A stretch of DNA of 64,000 bases from Clostridiales bacterium (GCA_021202555.1 JAJQCT010000011.1:62001-126000), one strand, 5' to 3'. Shown: positions 44,014-52,012, counted from the stretch's first letter. The notes: generated by a model from the letters alone, not told the origin. A program made the numbers and translations.

Positions 44014-44874
44014 TTGAAGAAATTTGTTTCAATGCTTCTCGCTCTCTCGCTCATCTTCTGCATGACGGCTCTTACTGCCTGCGGAGACGGCGAGGAGGAA
44101 GAGACGACTGATGCCGGCACAACGGCAGGCAGCGACACGACGGACGCGGCGACCGACGAGAACACCTCGGAGGACACCGAAGCTGACACTGACGAGAACA
44201 CGTCCGAGGATACCGATGAGGAAACGGACGCCGGTACGGATGATCTGACGAACACGGCGAACTACTACGAGTACGACTGGGAGTCGATAAACGGCGTTAT
44301 GCCCGCGTCAATCGAATGGGACTGGGGCGCGCCCGACGCTGAATCCGTTTACTTCGTAATCGACGAGGACCACGTAATCCATGACGGAAAAGGTACATGG
44401 GAGAGCGGCACGGATGTGACCGGGGCGGCGGTCTTTGATCAGGACCTTTACACCTACTATGACTGCGACGAGTATCTCGCTTATCAGACTGATTCGTCCG
44501 ACACGGAGTACGGCATCGTGCTTTACGACGACCTTGGATTTGGCGAGGACTGGACTGCGACGGATGACAGCGGAAATCCGCTTTACACGGGCTATGTAGG
44601 CGCTTATATCGAGGAGGGCGTTGTGATTCATCAGATTCGCTACTTCCCGCGCACCTCGTGGACTGCGCGTATGCTTGACGGCTACTTTGAGGCGTCTGTT
44701 GACGGCGAGAACTGGGTGACGCTTTTCGTCGTCGAGGATGAGCCTACAACGGGTGACCTCACGCTCGTTGACGTTGACGACGACACCGTTTACTATTACG
44801 TAAGGTACGTCTGCGAGACGGGCTGCTACTGCAACATCGCGGAATTTGAAATCTGGGGCGTTGCGGGCGAGTAA
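44014..44874 (+). CDS. Acidic-linker lipoprotein with discoidin-like C-terminal domain (2)
   Basis: A paralogue of the preceding gene: the same lipobox ALTAC, the same Thr/Asp/Glu linker and the same C-terminal fold (HQIRYFPRTSWTARMLDGYF; NIAEFEIWG). I use the TTG at 44014, which has AAAGGAGGAG upstream and aligns with the paralogue's start; the frame is open further up. The protein is 286 aa. The sequence up to the linker is near-identical between the two genes while the C-terminal domains have diverged, which suggests tandem duplication with conversion of the 5' part. A strong terminator follows. Confidence 0.8.
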   Translation: MKKFVSMLLALSLIFCMTALTACGDGEEEETTDAGTTAGSDTTDAATDENTSEDTEADTDENTSEDTDEETDAGTDDLTNTANYYEYDWESINGVMPASIEWDWGAPDAESVYFVIDEDHVIHDGKGTWESGTDVTGAAVFDQDLYTYYDCDEYLAYQTDSSDTEYGIVLYDDLGFGEDWTATDDSGNPLYTGYVGAYIEEGVVIHQIRYFPRTSWTARMLDGYFEASVDGENWVTLFVVEDEPTTGDLTLVDVDDDTVYYYVRYVCETGCYCNIAEFEIWGVAGE

Positions 44875-44890
44875 TTCTGACGCAAAATCA

Positions 44891-44930
44891 AGGGGCGCGG
44901 GGAATTTTGCCCCGCGCCTCAAAATTTTTT
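44891..44930 (+). terminator. Terminator after lipoprotein gene 2
   Basis: GGGGCGCGGGG pairs with CCCCGCGCC around a short AT loop, followed by AAAATTTTTTTT. Confidence 0.85.
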
Positions 44931-44961
44931 TCGCAAAACGCGAATTTTTTTGAAATACCCC

Positions 44962-44990
44962 TTGACAAACGAAAAATGATGTAGTATAAT
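44962..44990 (+). promoter_or_regulatory. Perfect sigma-A promoter of tRNA-Leu
   Basis: TTGACA (44962-44967), 17 bp, TATAAT (44985-44990), about 12 nt before the tRNA 5' end. Confidence 0.9.
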
Positions 44991-45001
44991 AATATTTGTA
45001 C

Positions 45002-45083
45002 GCGGGAGTGGCGGAACTGGCAGACGCGCACGTTTGAGGGGCGTGTAGTTAACACTGTACGGGTTCAAGTCCCGTTTCCCGCA
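45002..45083 (+). tRNA. tRNA-Leu (GAG)
   Basis: 82 nt with a long variable arm, as expected of class II tRNA. The acceptor GCGGGAG pairs with TTCCCGC, the anticodon loop TTGAGGG gives anticodon GAG, and the T arm is ACGGG-TTCAAGT-CCCGT. CCA is not encoded. It has its own promoter and terminator, so it is a stand-alone unit. Confidence 0.93.
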
Positions 45084-45087
45084 GAGA

Positions 45088-45132
45088 AAAGACAAATCCA
45101 TGCTCGCCTTTCGGCAGCATGGATTTGTCTTT
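45088..45132 (+). terminator. Terminator of tRNA-Leu
   Basis: A perfect 17-bp stem (45088-45104 with 45116-45132), 11-nt loop, T3 at its end. It begins 4 nt after the tRNA. Confidence 0.8.
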
Positions 45133-45227
45133 CCCGGTCAAATCCTTCCTGCGGGAGGGGTAAGATGGGTTTTTCAATGCAAAGCCTTGAAAAACCGATT
45201 AAACAAATTGAGTTGAAGGAGGGCTTT

Positions 45228-45578
45228 ATGTCAGAAAGCAGACTTGCGGATGCGTCGATGGATTTTGCGGTGATGATATTAAGGCTTACCGAAAATATAA
45301 AGCAGCATTTTTCGCTTGTAAACCAGCTTGAGCGAAGTGCCACCTCGATTGGCGCGAATATTCGTGAAGCGAATTATGCGTCAAGCAAGCCCGACTTTGC
45401 CGCAAAGCTTCAGATTGCGCTTAAAGAGTGCTATGAAACGGAATATTGGCTTGAACTCATGTGGCGAACGGAAATTTTGCCCGAGGAATCAATCAAAGCC
45501 GCACTTCACGACTGCGGCGAAATCCGCCGAATGCTGATAACATCAATCAACACTATAAAATCGCATATAAAAAATTAG
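45228..45578 (+). CDS. Four-helix-bundle protein (S23/Avd-like fold)
   Basis: A small protein of the four-helix-bundle family (TIGR02436, formerly 23S rRNA intervening-sequence protein): RLTENIKQHFSLVNQLERSATSIGANIREA and the conserved KECYETEYWLELM stretch, given here in parts. Such proteins often form pentameric barrels that bind nucleic acid, and relatives assist diversity-generating retroelements; no reverse transcriptase is near. ATG 45228 has AAGGAGGG before it, giving 116 aa. The stop TAG is the first part of a palindrome array. Confidence 0.85.
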   Translation: MSESRLADASMDFAVMILRLTENIKQHFSLVNQLERSATSIGANIREANYASSKPDFAAKLQIALKECYETEYWLELMWRTEILPEESIKAALHDCGEIRRMLITSINTIKSHIKN

Positions 45579-45717
45579 CTTTTCAAAGCGACGCTTTGAA
45601 AAGCTTACATCAACCCCGCGACAGCGGGATTTCACCAAGTTTTCGCACGATTGCGAAAACTTGATTTCACCCGTGCGAAGCACGGATTTCACCGCAAAAC
45701 CATGAAATGGTTTTGCG
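45577..45717 (+). repeat. Palindrome array I with ATTTCACC linkers
   Basis: Five hairpins: 13 bp loop GAC (45577-45605), CCCGC-GACA-GCGGG (45615-45628), 12 bp loop CGAT (45636-45663), CCGTGC-GAA-GCACGG (45671-45685) and 11 bp loop GAA (45693-45717). The last four are joined by the identical linker ATTTCACC (45629, 45664 and 45686). The stems are unrelated in sequence. It starts inside the stop codon of the four-helix-bundle gene. Confidence 0.8.
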
Positions 45718-45746
45718 ATTTAACTCAAAAAACCGGAGGTATTTTC

Positions 45747-46643
45747 ATGTTTCCAAGCCGCATCACTCGCGGGGACACAATCGGCTTATTTTCGCCCTGT
45801 CACGTCGCCGACCCGAAGCATTATGACGATATTGCGAGATGCATTGAACGTCTCGGATTCTGCGTCAGGCTTGCCGACAACATTTTCTCCGACGCATACG
45901 GCTACGCCGGGAGCGCCGAGGAACGCGCGGACGATCTGAATTCGCTTATCCTTGACGATGAGGTGAAGATGATTCTTTTCAGCGGCGGCGCGAGCGCGGC
46001 GGAGATTCTCCCATACATCGACTATGAGGCGATTAAAAATCACCCGAAAATCATCTCATCCTACAGCGACGGCACCTCGATTCTGAACGCAATACACGCA
46101 AAAACTGGGCTTGTCACATATTACGGACCCTCGGCGGGCAGCTTTGCGGATTTGCGGTATTATAATTATATGCAGTTTCGCGCGCATTTTGTCGAGGGCT
46201 GCGGCACGAGCGTATTTTTCAGCAACAGCACACCTCGAACAATTCGCGGCGGCGCCTGCCGCGGCACGCTCATAGGCGGCTATGCGATGCTTTTCGCGCT
46301 CATGCTCTCAAACCGCTATTTTAATTACGACAAAAACCGCGATTATATCCTTTTCCTTGAGGACAGCGAGAGGTATTCCGATGTCGGCGAGGCGTCGGAA
46401 TATCTCGCGTTCATCGCCGAGAGCGAATTTATGGACAGGGTTACGGGGCTGATTTACGGGCATTACTCCGATAACGTCCCCGACGCGCTCATTCACACGC
46501 TCGAACGCTTCGGCGAGCGAAAGGATATTCCCGTAATTTACACCGATGATTTCGGTCACGGGTCAAATCAGGCTGTGTTCCCGATAGGGGTCGATGCCGA
46601 GCTTGACGCGGACGACTGCGCGCTTATGTTTGACGAATTTTGA
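45747..46643 (+). CDS. S66 family LD-carboxypeptidase / MccF-like peptidase
   Basis: A serine peptidase of family S66. The N-terminal DTIGLFSPC, SGGASAAEILPYIDYEAI, the probable nucleophile in SSYSDGTSIL, LEDSERY with the catalytic Glu and a late GHG motif with His are all visible. Family members trim murein tripeptide-D-Ala stems or inactivate microcin C-like compounds; the sequence alone cannot decide. I chose the ATG at 45747 with CCGGAGGT upstream, giving 298 aa. It is preceded by palindrome array I. Confidence 0.87.
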   Translation: MFPSRITRGDTIGLFSPCHVADPKHYDDIARCIERLGFCVRLADNIFSDAYGYAGSAEERADDLNSLILDDEVKMILFSGGASAAEILPYIDYEAIKNHPKIISSYSDGTSILNAIHAKTGLVTYYGPSAGSFADLRYYNYMQFRAHFVEGCGTSVFFSNSTPRTIRGGACRGTLIGGYAMLFALMLSNRYFNYDKNRDYILFLEDSERYSDVGEASEYLAFIAESEFMDRVTGLIYGHYSDNVPDALIHTLERFGERKDIPVIYTDDFGHGSNQAVFPIGVDAELDADDCALMFDEF

Positions 46644-46713
46644 TTTCGTCGGATTTTTGCGCCGATTCCGCGCGAAAATTTGCCTCTCGGGGCGAAAAAA
46701 ATTGATTTTGCCC

Positions 46714-46889
46714 TTGCATTTGAGCGGATTTTATGTTATAATAGCTTGTGCAATAAAGCTATGCTTTGTTGTTCAAGCTGATGAATATTGAATCCGAATC
46801 ATAGATTCGGAGACATTCCATTGTGAACCTGTGGTTCACAATAGAAGTCTTCAATATTCACGGGTACACTGCACGATATGTTATAATAG
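46714..46889 (+). repeat. Promoter-led palindrome array, copy E (upstream of rpmB)
   Basis: TTGCAT (46714-46719), 17 bp, TATAAT (46737-46742) with TGT extension. Hairpins: 9 bp loop TAT (46751-46771), 8 bp loop ATA (46793-46811), 10 bp loop TGT (46820-46842). The terminal core AATATTCACGGG leads to a second extended -10, TGTTATAAT (to 46887). TATGTTATAATAG occurs at both ends of the element. rpmB starts 52 nt later. Confidence 0.82.
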
Positions 46890-46941
46890 TTGTGTTCGTG
46901 TTCTGACGATTTGTATTTTCATATAACGGAGGTATATAAGT

Positions 46942-47130
46942 ATGGCAAAGTGCTGCATCTGCGGAAAGGGCGTGACATTCGGTCACAACGTATCACACTC
47001 CGAGCACAAGACCTCGAGAGCGTGGAAGCCCAATATAAGAAAAGTACGCATTGACGACAACGGAACTCATAAGACGGTGAGCGTCTGCTCGCGCTGCCTG
47101 CGTTCCGGCAAAGTCACGCGCGCCGTATAA
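46942..47130 (+). CDS. rpmB: 50S ribosomal protein L28 (zinc-binding form)
   Basis: Ribosomal protein L28: 62 aa, with SHSEHKTSRAWKPNIRKV in the middle. C4/C7 and C49/C52 form two CxxC pairs, the zinc-binding (C+) version; Bacillota that lack zinc often carry a C- copy elsewhere. RBS ACGGAGGT is upstream. It is monocistronic between array E, which supplies two possible promoters, and a terminator. Confidence 0.97.
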   Translation: MAKCCICGKGVTFGHNVSHSEHKTSRAWKPNIRKVRIDDNGTHKTVSVCSRCLRSGKVTRAV

Positions 47131-47154
47131 AGCCGCATACACGCGAAAAAAGGG

Positions 47155-47186
47155 AAGGGGAGCGGATAACGCTCCCCTTGTTTTTG
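47155..47186 (+). terminator. Terminator of rpmB
   Basis: AAGGGGAGCG (47155-47164) pairs with CGCTCCCCTT (47170-47179), loop GATAA, then TTTTT. The end falls 5 nt before the next start codon. Confidence 0.85.
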
Positions 47187-47190
47187 CTTT

Positions 47191-47919
47191 ATGCCTGTTT
47201 TGCTTTTGTCGCGCGGCGTGCCTGAAAAAACTGTCGCGGGCGCGCGTAAGTGCGGATTTGATGTGATAATACTGCCCGCTGCCGACGGAATGGACGCTCC
47301 CGTCGCCTCACACCCCGATATGACGCTCTGTGCGGGCTTTGGACGGCTTTTCGTGCGAAAGGCGCATATGAATGACGCCGCCTTTTCCGAGGCTGTGAGC
47401 GACGCTCTGCGCGCTGCAGCGCCGCTCTCGCTCACGGTGACGGACGATTTACCGTCCGCTTGCTATCCCGATGACGTGAAATTCAACTGCTTTACGCTCT
47501 GCGGCTGCCTTTTCGGCAAATTAAGCGCCGTCTCGCCTCATATTCTCGCCGCTGCCGCGGCGTACCGCGTGACGCCTGTGAATGTGGCGCAGGGGTACGC
47601 GAAATGCTCCTCGTGCGTTTTAGGCGACCGCGCTGTCATCACCTCCGACACCTCGATTTATCGTGCCGTGAAGTCTCACGGCGGGGACGCATATCTTATC
47701 GGCAGCGGAAATATAACGCTGCCGGGATACGGGGGAGGAAACGACGGATTTATCGGCGGCGCGTCATTTTTTGCCGGCGGCACGCTTTATTTTCTCGGAG
47801 ATGTTGATTTTCATCCCGACTGTGGTATAATAAAAGAGGCTGCGGCGCGTCACGGTGTCGCCGTCGTGTCGCTCTCAGATGAGAATCTTTTCGATTCCGG
47901 TTGTCTTTATTTGGAGTAG
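47191..47919 (+). CDS. DUF6873-like (GME-fold) protein of unknown function
   Basis: A 242-aa cytoplasmic protein resembling the DUF6873/GME-fold group of Clostridia: HPDMTLCAGFGRLFV, YPDDVKFNCFTLC, QGYAKCSSCVLGDRAVITSD, and GFIGGASFFAGGTLYFLGD followed by HPDC. The fold recalls arginine deiminase-like enzymes; no activity is established that I know of. It has no clear ribosome site because the rpmB terminator ends just before it. It is coupled to the DUF1294 gene 4 nt downstream. Confidence 0.75.
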   Translation: MPVLLLSRGVPEKTVAGARKCGFDVIILPAADGMDAPVASHPDMTLCAGFGRLFVRKAHMNDAAFSEAVSDALRAAAPLSLTVTDDLPSACYPDDVKFNCFTLCGCLFGKLSAVSPHILAAAAAYRVTPVNVAQGYAKCSSCVLGDRAVITSDTSIYRAVKSHGGDAYLIGSGNITLPGYGGGNDGFIGGASFFAGGTLYFLGDVDFHPDCGIIKEAAARHGVAVVSLSDENLFDSGCLYLE

Positions 47920-47923
47920 GGCT

Positions 47924-48205
47924 ATGGATTTATCGTTTTTGCGCACACCGCTTCTGATTTACTTTATCATAATTTCAATCGTCGCCGTCGTGCTGACGGC
48001 TTACGATAAAAGCGCTTCATGGAAACGCGCGCGCCGCATTCCCGAGCAGACGCTCTGGACTGTCGCGTTTTTCGGCGGCGCGCTTTTCATGTATATTACG
48101 ATGAAGCTTCTGCACCACAAGACGCGCCACGCGAGCTTCATGATTCCGCTTCCCGTCTTTATTGTGCTTCATGCCGCCGTTGCGTGGCTCGTTTATCTCT
48201 GGTAA
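47924..48205 (+). CDS. DUF1294 small membrane protein
   Basis: A 93-aa membrane protein of the DUF1294 family. Three hydrophobic helices flank YDKSASWKRARRIPEQTLW and the conserved KLLHHKTRHASFMIPLP stretch. I chose the ATG at 47924, which has GGAGTAGGG upstream and follows the previous stop by 4 nt. The function is unknown in the family. It converges on the GHL10 lipoprotein gene without a clear terminator. Confidence 0.85.
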   Translation: MDLSFLRTPLLIYFIIISIVAVVLTAYDKSASWKRARRIPEQTLWTVAFFGGALFMYITMKLLHHKTRHASFMIPLPVFIVLHAAVAWLVYLW

Positions 48206-48214
48206 TAAGCGCCT

Positions 48215-49795
48215 TTACGGTGGGAAATCGCTGCCGTGATAAAGCTTCAGCACGAAGGGCGAGCCGTTTTGCATAAATTCAATAAAGTTCTCGCCGTCTG
48301 CGAGGGTTACCGTCACATAAAAGCTGCCGTCCCTGCGGCGGCTTACTTTTTTGCCGTCACAGGTGACAGGATACGCGGGATCGCTCGTTCCCGTGAGCTT
48401 TACTGTCTCCAGGGTGAGGTATTCGCCGTAATCGTGCGAGATAATATTCACGCCCGCTCCCGTCGAAATCGGCGCTGAATATAATATTTCGTCGGCAAAG
48501 CATGATGTCACCTCGCCCGACACGCCGTCCGTGTCGGCGGCGAGGGCGGCGTAGCCGTAGAGCATACTGCCGCGATATGAAATAAGCTGCCGCGCGTATT
48601 CAATCTCCGCCGTTATTTCGTCAACGACTCCCGCCGCGCTCCATTCGTCAGTGCCGTATTTGTAGACGCCGTGACTTATGTAAAGCGTTACTCCGGTGCC
48701 GTCGAGCTGCGCGTTCCACCAGTTCGCGAGAACATCATACGCGGCGGAGCTTTTGTCAAAGCTCCAGTAAATCTGCGGCGCGAGAAAATCGACATATCCG
48801 CCCTCCGCCCACGAAAGCGCATCGCAGTAAAGCGAGCTGTAAGCCTCAAATCCCGACGTGTCGCTCCCGCCGTTCTCGCCGTCGTCGTTCTGCCATATCC
48901 CAAACGGCGAGATTCCGAATTTGCAGTCAGCGTCGGCTGATTTTGCGGCGTTATAGCACGCCTCAATCAAAAGATTGACGTTTTCGCGCCGCCAGTCGTC
49001 AATATCGGCGCCGTCCCCGTAAAGGGCATATGTGTCGGCGTCGTCAATTTCAATATAAACAGTGTCGCCGTTCTCGTCAACCTCGCCGCTTGCCTCGGGA
49101 TACGGATAAAAGTAATCGTCGAAAAGCACGCCGTCGATGTCGTAATTTGCGACGACTTCATATACGCCGTCGGCGATAAGCTCGCGCACCTCGGGAAGTC
49201 CCGGGTCGTAATAAAGCTCGCCCGCGTATTCGTATGTAAGCTCCGGATTTTGCCTTGCGGGGTTCGTTTCGGCGAGCGCCGACAAATCCGTTTTCGGATT
49301 TTCGGCACTGCCTCCGCGCGTCACGCGAAGCGGATTGAGCCATGCATAAACGTCGATTCCCACAGCGTGAGCCGCTGTGACGAGATATTCGAGCGGATCA
49401 AAGCCGTCGGGCAGCTCGTCCCCCTGATTGACGACGAGATATGCCGACGTCGGGAAAATTTCGGATGAATAGAGTGCGTCCGATTCCGCGCGCGCCTGAA
49501 AAATTATCGTGTTCATCCCCCAAAGAACAGCGTTTTCCACAATCGCGTCAAGCTCCGCCGCGAGCTCCGCCGCGCTCTCGCCCGCCCGCGACGGAAAATT
49601 GAGATTGTATGCCGTCGTTATATATACGCCGCGAAGCTCCGATGCCGTCTCGCTGTAGCCCGAAATCGAGCTGTCGGATGAAGAGCCGTCAAGCGGTGAA
49701 AGCGAGCTGCTGACAGTCTCCGCACCGCATGACGAAAAAAGGGCGACGAGCGCCGCTAAAATAAGCGGTATGGTTCTTTTGTACGTCCGTCTCAT
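48215..49795 (-). CDS. GHL10-like (DUF187) glycoside hydrolase lipoprotein
   Basis: A secreted lipoprotein (signal ending LVALFSSC) with a glycosyl hydrolase-like 10 domain: ELRGVYITTAYNLNFPS at the start, NTIIFQARAESDALY, GIDVYAWLNPLRV, YDIDGVLFDDYFYPYP and YVDFLAPQIYWSF form a TIM barrel. Members act on cell-wall or surface glycans. A small C-terminal beta domain follows. ATG 49795 has GAGGA 7 nt upstream; the protein is 526 aa. It lies directly downstream of the iron ADH gene, separated by a hairpin and an element core. Confidence 0.87.
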   Translation of the reverse strand: MRRTYKRTIPLILAALVALFSSCGAETVSSSLSPLDGSSSDSSISGYSETASELRGVYITTAYNLNFPSRAGESAAELAAELDAIVENAVLWGMNTIIFQARAESDALYSSEIFPTSAYLVVNQGDELPDGFDPLEYLVTAAHAVGIDVYAWLNPLRVTRGGSAENPKTDLSALAETNPARQNPELTYEYAGELYYDPGLPEVRELIADGVYEVVANYDIDGVLFDDYFYPYPEASGEVDENGDTVYIEIDDADTYALYGDGADIDDWRRENVNLLIEACYNAAKSADADCKFGISPFGIWQNDDGENGGSDTSGFEAYSSLYCDALSWAEGGYVDFLAPQIYWSFDKSSAAYDVLANWWNAQLDGTGVTLYISHGVYKYGTDEWSAAGVVDEITAEIEYARQLISYRGSMLYGYAALAADTDGVSGEVTSCFADEILYSAPISTGAGVNIISHDYGEYLTLETVKLTGTSDPAYPVTCDGKKVSRRRDGSFYVTVTLADGENFIEFMQNGSPFVLKLYHGSDFPP

Positions 49796-49810
49796 CAGAA
49801 ATTCCTCGTG

Positions 49811-49850
49811 TGAATATTCACGGTACACTGCCCGATATTTTATACTATGT
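49811..49850 (+). repeat. Solo element core H (AATATTCACGG)
   Basis: GAATATTCACGGTACACTGC, then a CCGATATTTTATACTATG end, matches the 3' core of the promoter-led palindrome arrays, here without hairpins and between two minus-strand genes. Confidence 0.65.
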
Positions 49851-49887
49851 AGTGGGGCGCGAAATTATAACCCTTCAATAGCCTTTT

Positions 49888-49917
49888 TCAGCGAACATAC
49901 GTCAGTATGTTCGCTGA
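49888..49917. terminator. 13-bp hairpin across the iron ADH stop codon
   Basis: TCAGCGAACATAC (49888-49900) pairs with 49905-49917, loop GTCA. It contains the last codons of the ADH gene and probably ends its transcript. Confidence 0.6.
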
Positions 49918-51053
49918 GAAAAGCTTTTAGTCTTTGAGGCGCCCCGACAGAACAGTCTTTCATAAATCTCGCTCATTTCGCGGCGCGAGAGGACATACGG
50001 GCTGTTTTTGAAGCTCGCTGACGCGGCAACGCGGTCGATATATTCCTCGCACACCTCGCACGAGAGTGAAATATCATTATGCGCCAGCTCGGCTACCCTT
50101 GATTTTACCTCGTCAATGTCATATCCCGCGAAGTCCGTAATTTCGCCTATAAGCTCGCGTCCGTCCCTGAGCGACGAATTGAAGTCCACATATTCGCCGA
50201 AAAAGAGCGCGCAGGCGCGTCCGTGAGGAACGCCGAGGGAGAGCGTTATGCTGTAGCCTAAAGGATGCGGAAAGCCCGTCCCCGTCACGTCAATTGCCTG
50301 ACCGCCGGATGCGGCGGCAAGCTGAAGCGTTCGCCGCTCCTCGCGCGTAAAATCACCGCTTTTCTTCATCAGCACCGAAAGCACGCCGCGCGCAGCCTCC
50401 TTTGCCGCCTCTCTCGATTCTCTGTCCGATTTTGGCGACAGATATGATTCGTATGCGTGAGCGAGCGCGTCAAGAGCGCAGCTTACCGCTCCCGCGTCCG
50501 CGATTGATTCGGTATAGTGTGGGTCGAGAAATGCCGCTTTGGGATATGATACGGCGCTTTTGTACGTCCTTTTGCGAATGCCGTCCGAAAGCGTAAGCAC
50601 GGAATAATTGTTGACCTCGCTGCCTGTTCCCGACGTTGTGGGAACTGCCGCTATCGGAAGCGCATTGGACACATTTGCCGTATAAAGCGTGTCCTCGTCA
50701 AGCGCGGGATTTGCCGCGAATGCAGCAATCGCCTTGCCCGCGTCAATCACCGAGCCGCCTCCGACGGCGATGACAAAATCACATCCCGCAAGCCGGCACT
50801 TTTGCCCGCCCTTATGACACATCATAACGGGAGGATTAGCCGTCGCGCCGTCAAATACGAAGAATTCGATGCTCTTCGCGCAAAGCGCAAGCATCACGTC
50901 GTAAATCGCGCCCGACAGTTTTGCACTGTGCTTTCCCGTGACGATAAACGCGCGTTTTCCGAGCGCGAGCGCGTCGCGGTGACGCCAGACACATTCCTCG
51001 CCCTCGTAAACCGCAACTCCGCGTATATTTTTCACATTATCGGTACTGTCCAT
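49902..51053 (-). CDS. Iron-containing alcohol dehydrogenase family protein
   Basis: A Fe-ADH (DHQ-synthase-like) oxidoreductase. The NAD loop VIAVGGGSVIDAGKAIAA, AVPTTSGTGSEVN, and metal-site residues in CALDALAHAYESYLS, FPHPLGYSI and GVPHGRACALFFG are intact. Close relatives include butanol and methylglyoxal-type dehydrogenases; the substrate is unknown. The 383-aa length is normal. The C-terminal tail (KTKSFSQRTY) is encoded within a palindrome, so its last residues may be recent. It lies 96 nt downstream of rplS. Confidence 0.9.
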   Translation of the reverse strand: MDSTDNVKNIRGVAVYEGEECVWRHRDALALGKRAFIVTGKHSAKLSGAIYDVMLALCAKSIEFFVFDGATANPPVMMCHKGGQKCRLAGCDFVIAVGGGSVIDAGKAIAAFAANPALDEDTLYTANVSNALPIAAVPTTSGTGSEVNNYSVLTLSDGIRKRTYKSAVSYPKAAFLDPHYTESIADAGAVSCALDALAHAYESYLSPKSDRESREAAKEAARGVLSVLMKKSGDFTREERRTLQLAAASGGQAIDVTGTGFPHPLGYSITLSLGVPHGRACALFFGEYVDFNSSLRDGRELIGEITDFAGYDIDEVKSRVAELAHNDISLSCEVCEEYIDRVAASASFKNSPYVLSRREMSEIYERLFCRGASKTKSFSQRTY

Positions 51054-51149
51054 ATTGCAATTTCTCCCCGCCCGGATGGGCTTAATAAAATCAACCGCGT
51101 CAAAACAATCGTTTCGGCGCGGTTGCGTTCAATTTTTTCGCCCGAAAGG

Positions 51150-51494
51150 TCAGATTTTCTCCTTAACCTTGGAGCTTTTGCCCACTCTGTCACGCAGATA
51201 GTAGAGCTTTGCGCGGCGAACCTTACCGCGTCTAACGACCTCAACCTTCTCAACATTCGGAGAATGAAGCGGGAACGTCTTTTCTACGCCGCATCCGTAT
51301 GCGACACGGCGAACCTTGAAGGTTTCGGAGATTCCGCCGCCGCGGCGCGCGATTACGGTACCCTCATAAATCTGGGTACGAACGCGCTGTCCCTCGGTAA
51401 TTCTGTTGTAAACCCTTACGGTGTCGCCTATGTTGAATTCAGGCGGCGTTTCCTTGAGCTGCTCATGCACAAGAGCTTCGATTTTGTCCATCAT
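51150..51494 (-). CDS. rplS: 50S ribosomal protein L19
   Basis: Ribosomal protein L19 at the 30S-50S interface. [40 protein letters not shown] and the C-terminal [15 protein letters not shown] are diagnostic. Two ATGs (51494 and 51491) follow GAGG; either gives 113-114 aa. rimM, trmD and ribosome-maturation genes that often precede rplS are not present. Confidence 0.95.
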   Translation of the reverse strand: MMDKIEALVHEQLKETPPEFNIGDTVRVYNRITEGQRVRTQIYEGTVIARRGGGISETFKVRRVAYGCGVEKTFPLHSPNVEKVEVVRRGKVRRAKLYYLRDRVGKSSKVKEKI

Positions 51495-51591
51495 CAAGAC
51501 CTCACTATATTTTATTTGCGAAGCATTCATGCAGAGCGGCAGCGGACTGCTTCGACGCGCGGAAAAAACTGTCGTTTCACACGCGCTCTTT

Positions 51592-51620
51592 ATTATAACA
51601 CAAAAAAACTCGCCGCGCAA
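51592..51620 (-). promoter_or_regulatory. Promoter of rplS
   Basis: On the minus strand TTGCGC (51615-51620), 17 bp, TATAAT (51592-51597), giving a leader of about 90 nt. Confidence 0.7.
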
Positions 51621-51763
51621 GCCCTTTTTTCAAAAAATATTCGCCCTTCGGGATTTTTTTGACGGAGAAAGCGCCCTTTCACTCTTCACGCCGAATTTTT
51701 CGGAGATTATGTAAGGGCAGCCGGAATAAATAAATGTCCTGCGAAAATACCCCCTTAAATTAT
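51621..51763. other. Gap between the rplS promoter and array F
   Basis: A G+C-poor stretch in the 642-nt gap between rplS and the ECF sigma gene. AAAATACCCCCTTAAA near 51745 looks like half of a TTTTGCAAAA-type palindrome. Otherwise I see nothing; array F fills the rest. Confidence 0.45.
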
Positions 51764-52012
51764 TTGCATTTCTCAATCGGATATGGTATAATAAGATTGC
51801 ACAACAAAGCGTAGCTTCGTTGTGCAAGTTAGATGAATATTTTCCACGAATCATAGATTCAAAGACGTTCCATTGTGACCCCTTTGGTTCAAAGACATTA
51901 CGTTATGAATTACAAATTCATAACGTAAGTCAGGAAGTCCTAAATATTCACGGCGAAGTGCTCAATTTATGATATAATAACATTGAATAATGAATCAAAG
52001 ATTCATTATTCA
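51764..52012 (+). repeat. Promoter-led palindrome array, copy F (upstream of the ECF sigma gene)
   Basis: TTGCAT (51764-51769), 17 bp, TATAAT (51787-51792), TGG extension. Hairpins: 14 bp loop GTA (51797-51827, one mismatch), GAATC-ATA-GATTC (51848-51860), a decayed one, a perfect 14 bp loop ACA (51898-51928); core AATATTCACGGCG (51943); a second extended -10 (51970-51978); a perfect 13 bp loop AAA (51984-52012). Confidence 0.82.

Noticed and set aside
45228..45578. Diversity-generating retroelement suggested by the Avd-like four-helix-bundle protein
   Set aside because: There is no reverse transcriptase and no template/variable repeat pair nearby.
46714..52012. Possible CRISPR arrays
   Set aside because: Repeat-spacer-like alternation exists, but the spacers are palindromes of variable length, the linkers are not exact and no cas genes are present.
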